Source: Pseudomonas flavescens (GTDB taxonomy: Bacteria; Pseudomonadota; Gammaproteobacteria; Pseudomonadales; Pseudomonadaceae). From it: a stretch of DNA of 64,000 nucleotides. Within the stretch, counting starts at the first letter, position 1. Every line of letters begins with the position of its first letter. The stretch is taken from the NCBI RefSeq assembly GCF_013408425.1, contig NZ_JACBYV010000001.1, positions 2,294,001-2,358,000 on the forward strand. Direction: 5' to 3'. The notes under the pieces were generated by a model. The model was not told where the DNA came from, ran no database searches, and worked only from the letters and a program-made list of their open reading frames with translations. The position numbers and the translations under genes were made by a program. Shown piece after piece: positions 57,063 through 64,000 of this stretch.

Positions 57063-58004
57063 TCAGGCTGGCGTGGCGTGGATGAACATCAGCGCCACGC
57101 TGATGGTGAAGAACGACAGCACGGTGGCCACCAGCAGGGTCGCGCTGCAGCGATCCTCGAGGCCGAAGCGCTGACCGAGGATCGGGAAGATGCTCATCAT
57201 CGGTGAGCAGGCGAACAACACCCCCACCGCCTTCATCACCGGACTGACATCAGGCACCAGCATGAACGCGCAGAGCACCGCCAGCGGATGGATGATCAGC
57301 TTGCCGGCGGATATCCACGCGGCGTCGATCCACACGCCACGGGCCCTCATGCCGAACAGCCCGGCCCCGATCACGAACAGCGCCAGCGGCGCCGAGACAC
57401 CCGCCAGCATGTCGATGGGCTTGAGCAGCAGCGGTGGAATCTCGATATCCAGCAGCGACACGCAAAGCCCGATGACGATACCGATGATCACCGGGTTTTT
57501 CAGCAGTCGCCCGAAGGTCATGCGCAGTACGGTAAGCCCACCACCGCCCCGCTGCTTGCCAGCTTCGGCCAGTACCAGGGCCAAGGGAATCAGCAGCAGG
57601 TTCTCGACCAGCATGCCCATGGCCATGCCCAGCACCGCGGGTGATCCGATGGCCGCGGCCACCAGCGGGTAGCCGATGAAGCCACTGTTGGATACCGACA
57701 TGCCCATGGCGTTGATCGCCGAGCCCGACAGATCGTCGCCGCGTAACCAGCGCGACACGCCGAACGCTGCCGCGAAGGCCACGCAGGAACCCAGGGTATA
57801 GGCCAGCAGGTAGCCAGGAATGAGGGTCTGCTGAATCGGCGAAGTGCCCAAGGTCTTGATCAGCAGCGCCGGCATGGCGAAGGTGATCACGAACGCACCG
57901 ATGCCACGCACCTGTTCACGATTGAGTACGGCGCTCATGGCGGCGGCATAACCGAGCCCGATCAGCAGAAAGATCGGCGCGGTGATCTGGAAGATTTGCA
58001 GCAC
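57063..58004 (-). CDS. AEC family transporter
   Basis: 313 residues with about ten membrane spans. The start is the GTG at 58004 because AAGGA, located in the last codons of the upstream gene, precedes it; an ATG at 58040 would overlap that gene. AEC (auxin efflux carrier) motifs: LIGLGYAAAMSAVLN, FAMPALLIKTLG, GFIGYPLVAAAIGSPAV and SAPLALFVIGAGLFG. Bacterial AEC proteins move carboxylates such as malonate or malate. Position after pcaHG suggests a substrate tied to aromatic catabolism (inference). Confidence 0.87.
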   Translation of the reverse strand: MLQIFQITAPIFLLIGLGYAAAMSAVLNREQVRGIGAFVITFAMPALLIKTLGTSPIQQTLIPGYLLAYTLGSCVAFAAAFGVSRWLRGDDLSGSAINAMGMSVSNSGFIGYPLVAAAIGSPAVLGMAMGMLVENLLLIPLALVLAEAGKQRGGGGLTVLRMTFGRLLKNPVIIGIVIGLCVSLLDIEIPPLLLKPIDMLAGVSAPLALFVIGAGLFGMRARGVWIDAAWISAGKLIIHPLAVLCAFMLVPDVSPVMKAVGVLFACSPMMSIFPILGQRFGLEDRCSATLLVATVLSFFTISVALMFIHATPA

Positions 58005-58008
58005 GGTT

Positions 58009-59202
58009 TCAGAATTCCTTGTCGCTGACTCCAGTGGCATGCCGGCTAGCGCTTTCGATCACGCTGAGCTCACGTGCCTGGAGCTGGCTAAGGCGGCTTC
58101 GGGTGCGCCCGAAGTCCTGGTGAGGCGAACCGCGACACAGTCGCTCGAGGCTGGACTCGCTGCATAGCAGCAGGTTCGCGCCCGCATCGTACGCGATATC
58201 GATCAGATTGATGAACCGCTGACAGGCGTCGGTAGGTTGCGAATCCAGGGCCGGCACACCCGTCAGCGCCAGGCGCGGGTAGCGTTGCAGCAGCCAGAGG
58301 AAGTCCGCGGTGGAATGGGCATTGCCGCACAGCTCTGCGAACTCCAGCCAGGCGCGACCGGGGGCCAGCGCCCTTACCTGCAACGGGTGATGATTGACCG
58401 TCAGCGATCGATCGCGCTGCGCCTGGTCGTCCAGCGCCAGCCAGGTTTCCAGGTAAGCCAGGCCACCTGCCGATTGTGGCCAGAGGTATTCGCCCCAGCG
58501 CTGCCCGCCACCGGGCAGCTCGCGGTAATCGATACCGGCGTCCAGCGTCAGTACGGTGAAACGCTTTTCGATCATCTCGATCGCCGGCGTGAAGCGTTGG
58601 CGGTACAGCTGATTGGGGCACAGCCCCGCAGGTGCGTAGTTGGAGGTCATCACCAGGCCAACGCCCTCCTCGACCAGCACATCGAGCAGGCGCCGCAACA
58701 GCATGGCATCGCCGATGTCGTGCACGTGGAATTCGTCGAAGCACAGCAGGCGGATGTCCTGTGCCAGCGCGCGGATCGCCAGCACCAGAGGATCGGGGTG
58801 ACCGGCGAACGCCTTCATGCGCTCCTGCAGTTCCTGCAGGAACGCATGAAAATGCACGCGTCGTTTGGCCGCGAAGGGTGCGGCGGCGAAGAAGGCATCC
58901 ATGACGAAGCTCTTGCCGCGGCCCACGCCGCCCCACAGGTAAACACCGGCAGCGGGTTTGCGCAGCCAGCCACGACGCCCGGCGAGCCAGCCTTGCAGCC
59001 ACCGCGCCAGGGTATCGATTGCTCGCTGTTGCTCGGTATCGGCACGAAAGCCGCGGGCGTCGAGTGCCGCCGTGAACCCATGATGGATACGCTCGCCGAT
59101 CCGCTCGACGGGCGTATCCGGCCCTCTGTCAGAAATCAAAAAACACCGTTTCGCCGTCCCCCTGAATGCGGATATCAAATCGGTAGGCCGGCTTGCCGTC
59201 AA
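58009..59202 (-). CDS. ZapE/AFG1-like AAA ATPase
   Basis: Up to 397 residues; the true start is uncertain because the first codons overlap pcaG. A TTG at 59139 near the pcaG stop would give 376 residues. Walker A GGVGRGKS, Walker B LLCFDEFHVHDIGDAM, then TSNYAPAGLCPNQLYRQRFTPAIEMI are characteristic of ZapE/AFG1. E. coli ZapE acts at the division ring under low oxygen. This copy lies in a pcaHG operon and lacks the usual ZapE N-terminus, so it may be a specialised paralog. Four bases separate it from the AEC gene. Confidence 0.82.
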   Translation of the reverse strand: MTASRPTDLISAFRGTAKRCFLISDRGPDTPVERIGERIHHGFTAALDARGFRADTEQQRAIDTLARWLQGWLAGRRGWLRKPAAGVYLWGGVGRGKSFVMDAFFAAAPFAAKRRVHFHAFLQELQERMKAFAGHPDPLVLAIRALAQDIRLLCFDEFHVHDIGDAMLLRRLLDVLVEEGVGLVMTSNYAPAGLCPNQLYRQRFTPAIEMIEKRFTVLTLDAGIDYRELPGGGQRWGEYLWPQSAGGLAYLETWLALDDQAQRDRSLTVNHHPLQVRALAPGRAWLEFAELCGNAHSTADFLWLLQRYPRLALTGVPALDSQPTDACQRFINLIDIAYDAGANLLLCSESSLERLCRGSPHQDFGRTRSRLSQLQARELSVIESASRHATGVSDKEF

Positions 59203-59737
59203 CCTCGCAGCGTTTGGCGACCAGGGTCTCGCGGCGCGATGGCTGCTCGATCAGGTTGAGCACCGGATCCTTGCCATTGGCCTCGGCTTCGTCGTCGAAA
59301 TAGATGCGGGTATGCAAATGGATGTTGATGCCCCTGGCGAACAGCGAGACGTTCACGTGGGGTGCCATCGCAACCCCGGCGGCGTTGTTGACCACGCCGG
59401 GCTTGATGGTCTGCACCGTCCATTCGCTGCCGGCATCGAAGGTGGTCGCGGTACGACCGAAGCCGTTGAAGGGCTTGTCCAGATCGTACTCGGTGTCATA
59501 GCGACCCTGATGGTCGGCCTGCCAGAGTTCCAGAAAGGCATCGCGCACCAGGTGGCCGTTGCCATCGTAGACGTGGCCGATCAGGGTGATGTGCTCACCT
59601 GGCGCACCGGGTTGGGCCATCTGGTTCCAGATTTCCTGGTCGCGGGTCGGGTTGCCGGCGGCGGCCAGTGCCAGGCCGATATGAACGTAAGGGCCGGCTG
59701 TTTGCGAAGCGGTTTCGCGCAAGAGTTCGACAGGCAT
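59129..59737 (-). CDS. pcaG: Protocatechuate 3,4-dioxygenase alpha subunit
   Basis: 202 residues. Intradiol dioxygenase fold (ASQTAGPYVHIGLAL, ELWQADHQGRYDT, HLHTRIYFDDE); the alpha subunit lacks the full iron ligand set but forms the active site with PcaH. The enzyme opens protocatechuate to beta-carboxymuconate. Ten bases separate it from pcaH. The 17 bases around its start codon (caggcatgacaggctcc on the plus strand) are identical to those of pcaH, so both share the same translation start context. Confidence 0.95.
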   Translation of the reverse strand: MPVELLRETASQTAGPYVHIGLALAAAGNPTRDQEIWNQMAQPGAPGEHITLIGHVYDGNGHLVRDAFLELWQADHQGRYDTEYDLDKPFNGFGRTATTFDAGSEWTVQTIKPGVVNNAAGVAMAPHVNVSLFARGINIHLHTRIYFDDEAEANGKDPVLNLIEQPSRRETLVAKRCEVDGKPAYRFDIRIQGDGETVFFDF

Positions 59738-59747
59738 GACAGGCTCC

Positions 59748-60467
59748 TCAGCAGTTCTCGAAGTGGGTCTTGCGCTGGCCGCGCAGCACGATATCGAAGC
59801 GGTAGGCCAGGCAGTCCATGGGGTTGGCCATGCTCATGTCGAGCTTGGCGATCAGCGTCTGTACCGCGTCCGGGTTGGCGATGGCCTTGACGATCGGGCA
59901 CAGCGGGATCAGCGGATCTCCTTCGAAATACAGCTGGGTGATCAGTTTGGTCGAAATCGACGGGCCACTGATGGAGAAGTGAATGTGCGCAGGCCGCCAG
60001 TCATTGGGACCATTGCGCCACGGGTACGGACCCGGCTTGACGGTGCGAAAGCTGTAATTGCCTTCGCTGTCGGTCAGGGCCCGGCCCACACCACCGAAGT
60101 TCGGGTCCAGCGGTGCCAGGTAGCGGTCGTTCTTGTGACGATAGCGCCCCCCGGCGTTGGCTTGCCACATCTCCACGAAGGTGTGCGGGATCGGCTTGCC
60201 GTACTGATCCATCACTCGCCCGCAGACCAGAATGCGCTCACCAACCGGCAGGCCACCGTTGTTGAAGTTGAGCAGCAGGTCGTTGTCGTGCCGGCCCATC
60301 TTCAGATGGGTGAAGTTCGGCCCGGTGGTTTCCGAAATGGACTGCGGAATGCTCACCAGCGCCTGACGCGGCGAACGTGGGATGGAGGTCTTGTAATCGG
60401 GAGTGAAGGCTTTGGGGTGCCAGTTACGATCACGAATGACGAAACGGCTATTATCCTCAACAGGCAT
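59748..60467 (-). CDS. pcaH: Protocatechuate 3,4-dioxygenase beta subunit
   Basis: 239 residues, the iron-bearing subunit. Ligand residues are visible: Tyr in [13 protein letters not shown], Tyr in [12 protein letters not shown], and two His in [10 protein letters not shown]. First gene of pcaH-pcaG-zapE-AEC. A PcaQ-type palindrome lies about 130 bp upstream. The rest of the beta-ketoadipate genes (pcaB, C, D, IJ) are not in the window. Confidence 0.96.
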   Translation of the reverse strand: MPVEDNSRFVIRDRNWHPKAFTPDYKTSIPRSPRQALVSIPQSISETTGPNFTHLKMGRHDNDLLLNFNNGGLPVGERILVCGRVMDQYGKPIPHTFVEMWQANAGGRYRHKNDRYLAPLDPNFGGVGRALTDSEGNYSFRTVKPGPYPWRNGPNDWRPAHIHFSISGPSISTKLITQLYFEGDPLIPLCPIVKAIANPDAVQTLIAKLDMSMANPMDCLAYRFDIVLRGQRKTHFENC

Positions 60468-60757
60468 GACAGGCTCCGGTTATTGAAATTATGGAGTCGC
60501 CCCGTTGACCGTGCTCAGGCTTGGCGGACGGTACGGGTTCTACAGACAATGATCACGCAGGCAACGCGTCGCGCCCAATGAATATAACCCGCCCATCAAT
60601 AACCCATGGGTTATGAATTAAGATTGGATTAAATCCCGCCATCGCCCTCGACCAGGCCCGGTGCGGCCCTATCGGCGCAGCGGTGAAGCACCGGATAATG
60701 CAAGCCACACCACGGCTGCATCGGCAGATTAGCCACCCTGCCCGAGGATCGCTCCCC
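60468..60757. promoter_or_regulatory. Divergent pcaH / DUF1838 control region
   Basis: 290 bp without a gene. Besides the PcaQ-type palindrome (60599-60614) it has an upstream half-site ATAACC (60584-60589) and a small dyad GGATT-A-AATCC (60626-60636). The part around 60580-60635 is AT-rich, as expected for promoters. Confidence 0.55.
60599..60614. promoter_or_regulatory. PcaQ-type operator
   Basis: ATAACC-CATG-GGTTAT, a perfect 16-bp palindrome. The known PcaQ site in rhizobia is ATAACC-N4-GGTTAA, so 11 of 12 fixed bases agree. With pcaQ about 1 kb away, PcaQ-dependent activation of pcaH is the likely reading. Confidence 0.75.
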
Positions 60758-61609
60758 ATGCTTACGCCACTTCAAACGCTGGAAAGCACTCGCCGGCTCG
60801 ACTTGAACCAGCCTGCCGACGCGCTCATCGCCCTGCGCAAGATCCACGGTTCGACCCTTGACGGCATCCCGACCATCTATCACTGGTCAGGCCGTGTCTG
60901 GTCGCGAGTCGAGGGAGAAGCGGACCGCCTGCTATTCCGGGTCGAAGGCATGAACATCCGCCAGCTTGGCACCCTGCAAGACCCCAGGCGCGGAATCGGC
61001 TTCCGTCACGTCTCCCGAGAGCTGATGCTCTACCTCGACCCACTGACGGGCGAGCCACTGCATAGCTGGCACAATCCCTGGACGGGGGCCGATGTAGCCG
61101 TCATGCACGTGGCCAACGACCCGGTGAATCTGCCACCCTTCTTCGAGCGCGACGTGCAGGGGCGCCCTTTCATAGCCCCCCTGCGCATGCAGGCTGAGCG
61201 GGTGTTCCTGAGCGCCGAGATTCCTCTGTTCCATGACAATCCACTGGCCGGGAACCATCAGGATCTGGTGGGCAATCAGTACCACGCCATGGAAATCTTC
61301 AATTTCACGGCTGACCGCGAACAATTACTGCGCACCGATACCGATAGCGCCAACGCCAGTGTCGCCTGGGTCCGCATTGCGCCCTGGCTGCCCTTCATGC
61401 GCATGGGCAGCCGACCAGGCCTGATGGTGTTCAACGCTACGGGCCAGCAGGTGCCTGGCATCGCTGCATTGCCAGCGGTGCTGCAGACGGTCATTGCGGA
61501 CGAGTATCCCCACTATGCAGCGCCACCACCTCTGGATGACCAACGCCCCAACGTCACCAGCTGGACAGCGGCCCGCGACCGGCTCGACAGGCGCCCGGAA
61601 CCCGCTTAG
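60758..61609 (+). CDS. DUF1838 family protein
   Basis: 283 residues; GAGGA nine bases before the ATG at 60758. Text such as ALIALRKIHGSTLDGIPTIYHWSGRVWSRVEGE, LYLDPLTGEPLHSWHNPWTG and SWVRIAPWLPFMRMGSRPG-like stretches (here AWVRIAPWLPFMRMG) fits the DUF1838 family as I recall it. No signal peptide, no known catalytic motif. Divergent from pcaH across the PcaQ palindrome and convergent with pcaQ, so it may be a PcaQ-controlled gene of unknown role. Confidence 0.75.
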   Translation: MLTPLQTLESTRRLDLNQPADALIALRKIHGSTLDGIPTIYHWSGRVWSRVEGEADRLLFRVEGMNIRQLGTLQDPRRGIGFRHVSRELMLYLDPLTGEPLHSWHNPWTGADVAVMHVANDPVNLPPFFERDVQGRPFIAPLRMQAERVFLSAEIPLFHDNPLAGNHQDLVGNQYHAMEIFNFTADREQLLRTDTDSANASVAWVRIAPWLPFMRMGSRPGLMVFNATGQQVPGIAALPAVLQTVIADEYPHYAAPPPLDDQRPNVTSWTAARDRLDRRPEPA

Positions 61610-61646
61610 CGCAACGTTGCCGACCCGCGGCAGACCTCGAGCAGGC

Positions 61647-62582
61647 TCAGGATCGGTGCCCGTGATACTCCGAAGCCAACTCGCGCAAGGTCTCGCAACA
61701 CCACTGGGCAGCCAGTGACAGCGGCAGAGCCGCGTTGCTGCAGATACCGACCGAACCACCGGGCTCGCGAATGCCCAGAGACAGTTCCGCCAGTTCACCG
61801 CTTTGCAGGTCAAGGCGTACGGCGTCCAGCGGCGCCACCCAGACCGCGTCGCTGCATTGCACGTAACGCCGACTGAGGGCCGGCGAGAGGGTTTCCAGTC
61901 GTTGCCGGGGCTGCGGCACACCGCACTGCACGAACAGGCTGTCGGCATAGCGGCGAATAGTGGTGCCTGCCAGCGGCAGTACCAGTGGATAGTCACCCAG
62001 CTGCACCAGGCCCTCGTCGCCCAGTGCGAGCAGAGGGTGACCCGGGCGTACCACCAGGCTCATCGATTCGCTGTACAGGTGTTCGAAGGTCAAACCCTGG
62101 ATCTCCGGGCTGTCGGTCATGCGACCGACCACCAGATCCAGCTCGCCAACCCGCAGCTGCGACAGCAGATAGGCACTTGGCCCGGTGGCGACACTGACCA
62201 CCAGCGCGGCGTGACGCTCGTGCAGGCGGCGCACCACCTCCGGAATCAGCAGGCTCTCGACGGTCGACAGCACGCCAACGCGCACATGGCCGGCGTCATG
62301 CTCGCCGCCACGCAAGCTCGCCACCCCGTCGCGCAGCGCCTGTACGCAAGGCCCGGCGTAGCGCATGAACGCCAGACCGGCGGCCGTCAGGCTGACACCA
62401 CCCTTGCCCCGCTCGAACAGCACGGCAGCGAGAATTTCCTCCAGTTCCTTGAGCGTCTTGGATACCGCCGGCTGGCTGATTGCCAGGGAGTCGGCAGCCT
62501 TGGCGAAACTGCGTTGGCGGGCGATTTCCAGAAAGCAGGTCAGGTGGCGGAATTTGATGCGGTTATCGAGGTTCATGGCCAT
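61647..62582 (-). CDS. pcaQ: LysR-type regulator PcaQ
   Basis: 311 residues. N-terminal winged helix: NRIKFRHLTCFLEIARQRSFAKAADSLAISQPAVSKTLKELEE, a close fit to PcaQ; a periplasmic-binding-protein-like effector domain follows (HVRVGVLSTVESLLIPEV). PcaQ proteins activate pca genes with beta-carboxy-cis,cis-muconate or related inducers. Start ATG 62582 or 62576. It converges on the DUF1838 gene with 37 bp between stops. Confidence 0.9.
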   Translation of the reverse strand: MAMNLDNRIKFRHLTCFLEIARQRSFAKAADSLAISQPAVSKTLKELEEILAAVLFERGKGGVSLTAAGLAFMRYAGPCVQALRDGVASLRGGEHDAGHVRVGVLSTVESLLIPEVVRRLHERHAALVVSVATGPSAYLLSQLRVGELDLVVGRMTDSPEIQGLTFEHLYSESMSLVVRPGHPLLALGDEGLVQLGDYPLVLPLAGTTIRRYADSLFVQCGVPQPRQRLETLSPALSRRYVQCSDAVWVAPLDAVRLDLQSGELAELSLGIREPGGSVGICSNAALPLSLAAQWCCETLRELASEYHGHRS

Positions 62583-63345
62583 GGGGTGCTGTTGAGGGCT
62601 GCGCCACAGTACCAGAATGCCCCGTTCGCGCGCCTCCCGAGCGGGCAGGCGTTCACGATTTTCAACAGCGTCACACGACAGGCGACTGCGCTAATCCGCC
62701 AGGAAAGCAAAAGAGCGCCTGCAAAGTGCAGAAGACGGCAGCGTGCCAGCCTTTGTGCGGCGGGCAGCATCCGATTGAAAAGTGCCCACTCTAATTTACG
62801 ACAGGGAATATTGAACACTCAAAAAGCTATATATGACGTTAGCGGCGATAGTTATTCAAACGATCAAACTAAAGTGCCAGCACTTCATCAATTGCACGCC
62901 GGCCTTAGTTGTCCAAGTTTCTGTCCAACTCCTGCCTGAGCCATTAAGGGCCCACCAAAAATCCCGGCGATGAAGGTAAACATGACCGCCTGTCGCCCTG
63001 AGTGAGTCAAAAACCTGACAAGCGCCTCCCAGAGCGACTCTCGGACAGCTGAAAGCTCCAACCAGAAGCGCCTATCACAGTCGAAAATCAGTCACTTGCG
63101 GCGTAATCGCAGCGAAAACCTGCTGTTTTCCATTAGTTCCCCGCCGCGCGGCTCGACATTGAAAATAGTCGAAACTTCTTCTTTCCTACCTAGGTCATGA
63201 ACTACGTGGGAATTAATAATCAGAAAGCAGCTTTTCCTCCGGCCCTGACACGGGATTCAATTGGAACGACATGCGGCATATTCCCGTTAGCGTGCAAGCG
63301 AAAGAAACAGTTACGGGTCAAGGACAGAATCGATCGGAGGTGGGT
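62583..63345. other. Long intergenic region upstream of glgA
   Basis: 763 bp with no supported gene. From about 62780 to 63345 base composition is clearly AT-richer than the surroundings. A 65-codon frame at 63197-63394 has no ribosome-binding site and overlaps glgA. GAAACTT-N17-TCATGA (63171-63200) vaguely resembles an AlgU promoter. Promoters of pcaQ and glgA must lie here. Confidence 0.5.
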
Positions 63346-64000
63346 ATGGGAAACGCTGTCGTGGCAACACGGTTTGATCAGGCTTTATCGATAGAAATGC
63401 CGCTCAAGCCGCAGAGCAAAATCACCAATTTGCATGCAGCAAAGAAGAAAGTCCTCTTTGTAAGTTCCGAGCTCGCCGACCTGATCAAGGTGGGTGGCCT
63501 GGGTGACGTGTCAGCTTCGCTGCCACGCGCCATGAGCACCAATCACGATGTTCGCGTACTGATCCCCGGCTACCGCCAGGTGCTGGAAAGCGGTCACGCC
63601 ATTCGCGACGTGGGCAGCGTTCCCGGCCACGCCGCCCTGCCCCCGGCCCGCGTAGGCTGCATGACCCTGCCCGACGGGCTGATCGTTTATGTATTGATGT
63701 GCCCCGAGCTTTACGACCGTGACGGCACCCCCTACGCCGACGCCCAGGGCCGCGACTGGCAAGACAACCACATCCGTTTCGCCCGCCTGGGCCTGGCTGC
63801 CGCCGAGATCGCCTCCGGTACCGCCTGCCTGAGTTGGTGCCCCGAGGTGGTTCACGCCAACGACTGGCCTGCTGCGCTGACGCCTGCCTACATGACCTGG
63901 CGTGGCCAGAACACCCCCACCGTGTTCACCATTCACAACCTCGCCTATCAGGGCCTGTGCAGCCTCGAATGCAGCCCTGAACTGGGCCTGCCCTCCTCGG
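63346..64000 (+). CDS. glgA: Glycogen synthase (partial, 3' end outside window)
   Basis: About 218 codons visible from the ATG at 63346, with GGAGG five bases upstream. After about 34 residues of extension the GT5 domain begins: KKVLFVSSELADLIKVGGLGDVSASLPRAM. KVGGLGDV is the ADP-glucose-binding motif. EVVHANDWPAALTPAYM and TVFTIHNLAYQGLC follow. Transfers glucose from ADP-glucose to glycogen. The N-terminal extension before the KKVLFVSSE start is longer than in E. coli GlgA. Confidence 0.94.
   Translation, partial: MGNAVVATRFDQALSIEMPLKPQSKITNLHAAKKKVLFVSSELADLIKVGGLGDVSASLPRAMSTNHDVRVLIPGYRQVLESGHAIRDVGSVPGHAALPPARVGCMTLPDGLIVYVLMCPELYDRDGTPYADAQGRDWQDNHIRFARLGLAAAEIASGTACLSWCPEVVHANDWPAALTPAYMTWRGQNTPTVFTIHNLAYQGLCSLECSPELGLPSS

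Noticed and set aside
61803..62939. 378-codon open frame on the plus strand.
   Set aside because: Antisense to pcaQ, no similarity and no ribosome-binding site.
63171..63200. AlgU promoter for glgA.
   Set aside because: Both boxes deviate (GAAACTT, TCATGA), spacing 17; too weak to list as a promoter.
63197..63394. Small gene in the glgA leader.
   Set aside because: No ribosome-binding site, overlaps the glgA start in another frame.
1..64000. tRNA, rRNA, prophage or insertion sequence.
   Set aside because: None seen; the phage holin family protein at 29345 is a YqjE-type chromosomal protein.

Overview
The window is chromosomal DNA of a Pseudomonas (gamma-proteobacterium). It is GC-rich. Gene order follows blocks I remember from P. 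aeruginosa: rnd-ycgL, a cobalamin operon, yqjE-type genes, dgt, yggL, dacB, rlmKL, rmf, pyrD, and bolA-fumC. The species cannot be fixed from the sequence; a P. mendocina/P. oleovorans-like relative is only a guess. No rRNA, tRNA, prophage, insertion sequence or CRISPR array was seen.

Layout. 1-9.9 kb: a truncated exported metallopeptidase, a cysteine-cluster protein, a 2-hydroxyacid dehydrogenase, ycgL and rnd (overlapping at TTGA), a dapA paralog, a structured intergenic region, a hypothetical protein, a FadL-type porin, a periplasmic glutathione peroxidase, a 41-residue membrane peptide coupled to an MFS transporter, and a MarR regulator. 10.0-19.3 kb: ten tightly packed or overlapping cobalamin genes on the minus strand (cobO, cobB, bluB, cbiB, cobD, cobQ, cobU, cobT, alpha-ribazole phosphatase, cobS). 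They are led by a clear cobalamin riboswitch with a sigma-70-like promoter. Together they cover late corrin amidation, adenosylation, aminopropanol attachment, lower-ligand synthesis and nucleotide-loop assembly. 19.4-31.3 kb: two NlpC/P60 lipoproteins, a sirtuin, a Tag-type DNA glycosylase, a lipoprotein, ttcA, a J-domain protein, SprT, CheV, a glutaredoxin-like protein, a DUF5610 protein, an ammonium transporter, a DUF883/YqjE/YqjK-type membrane trio and an EAL protein. 31.4-44.2 kb: dgt, a FUSC transporter, a Cache-HAMP-GAF sensor with no output domain, yggL, dacB, rlmKL, rmf with a hairpin-rich leader, pyrD, and three less known genes.

44.3-51 kb: two tandem arrays of palindromic REP/BIME elements of different sequence families. 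Each sits in a gap between converging genes. They bracket an ABC exporter-dsbA-trhO operon and a quinone oxidoreductase. The second array contains a higher-order duplication of about 321 bp. 51-57 kb: a CSS-type EAL phosphodiesterase, bolA, DUF2059 and DUF2804 proteins, fumC and an NAD(P)H oxidoreductase. 57-62.6 kb: a protocatechuate module. pcaH-pcaG is followed by a ZapE-like ATPase and an AEC transporter, with the regulator pcaQ nearby. A perfect ATAACC-N4-GGTTAT palindrome lies between pcaH and a divergent DUF1838 gene. 62.6-64 kb: a long empty leader and the start of glgA.

Most genes are ordinary core genes. The less explained signals are the two REP arrays, the DUF1838/PcaQ-box arrangement, the sensor without an output domain, the helically phased GCACCA motifs upstream of the ammonium transporter, and the structured region near 5.1 kb. 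I found no wholly new multi-gene system and do not claim one.
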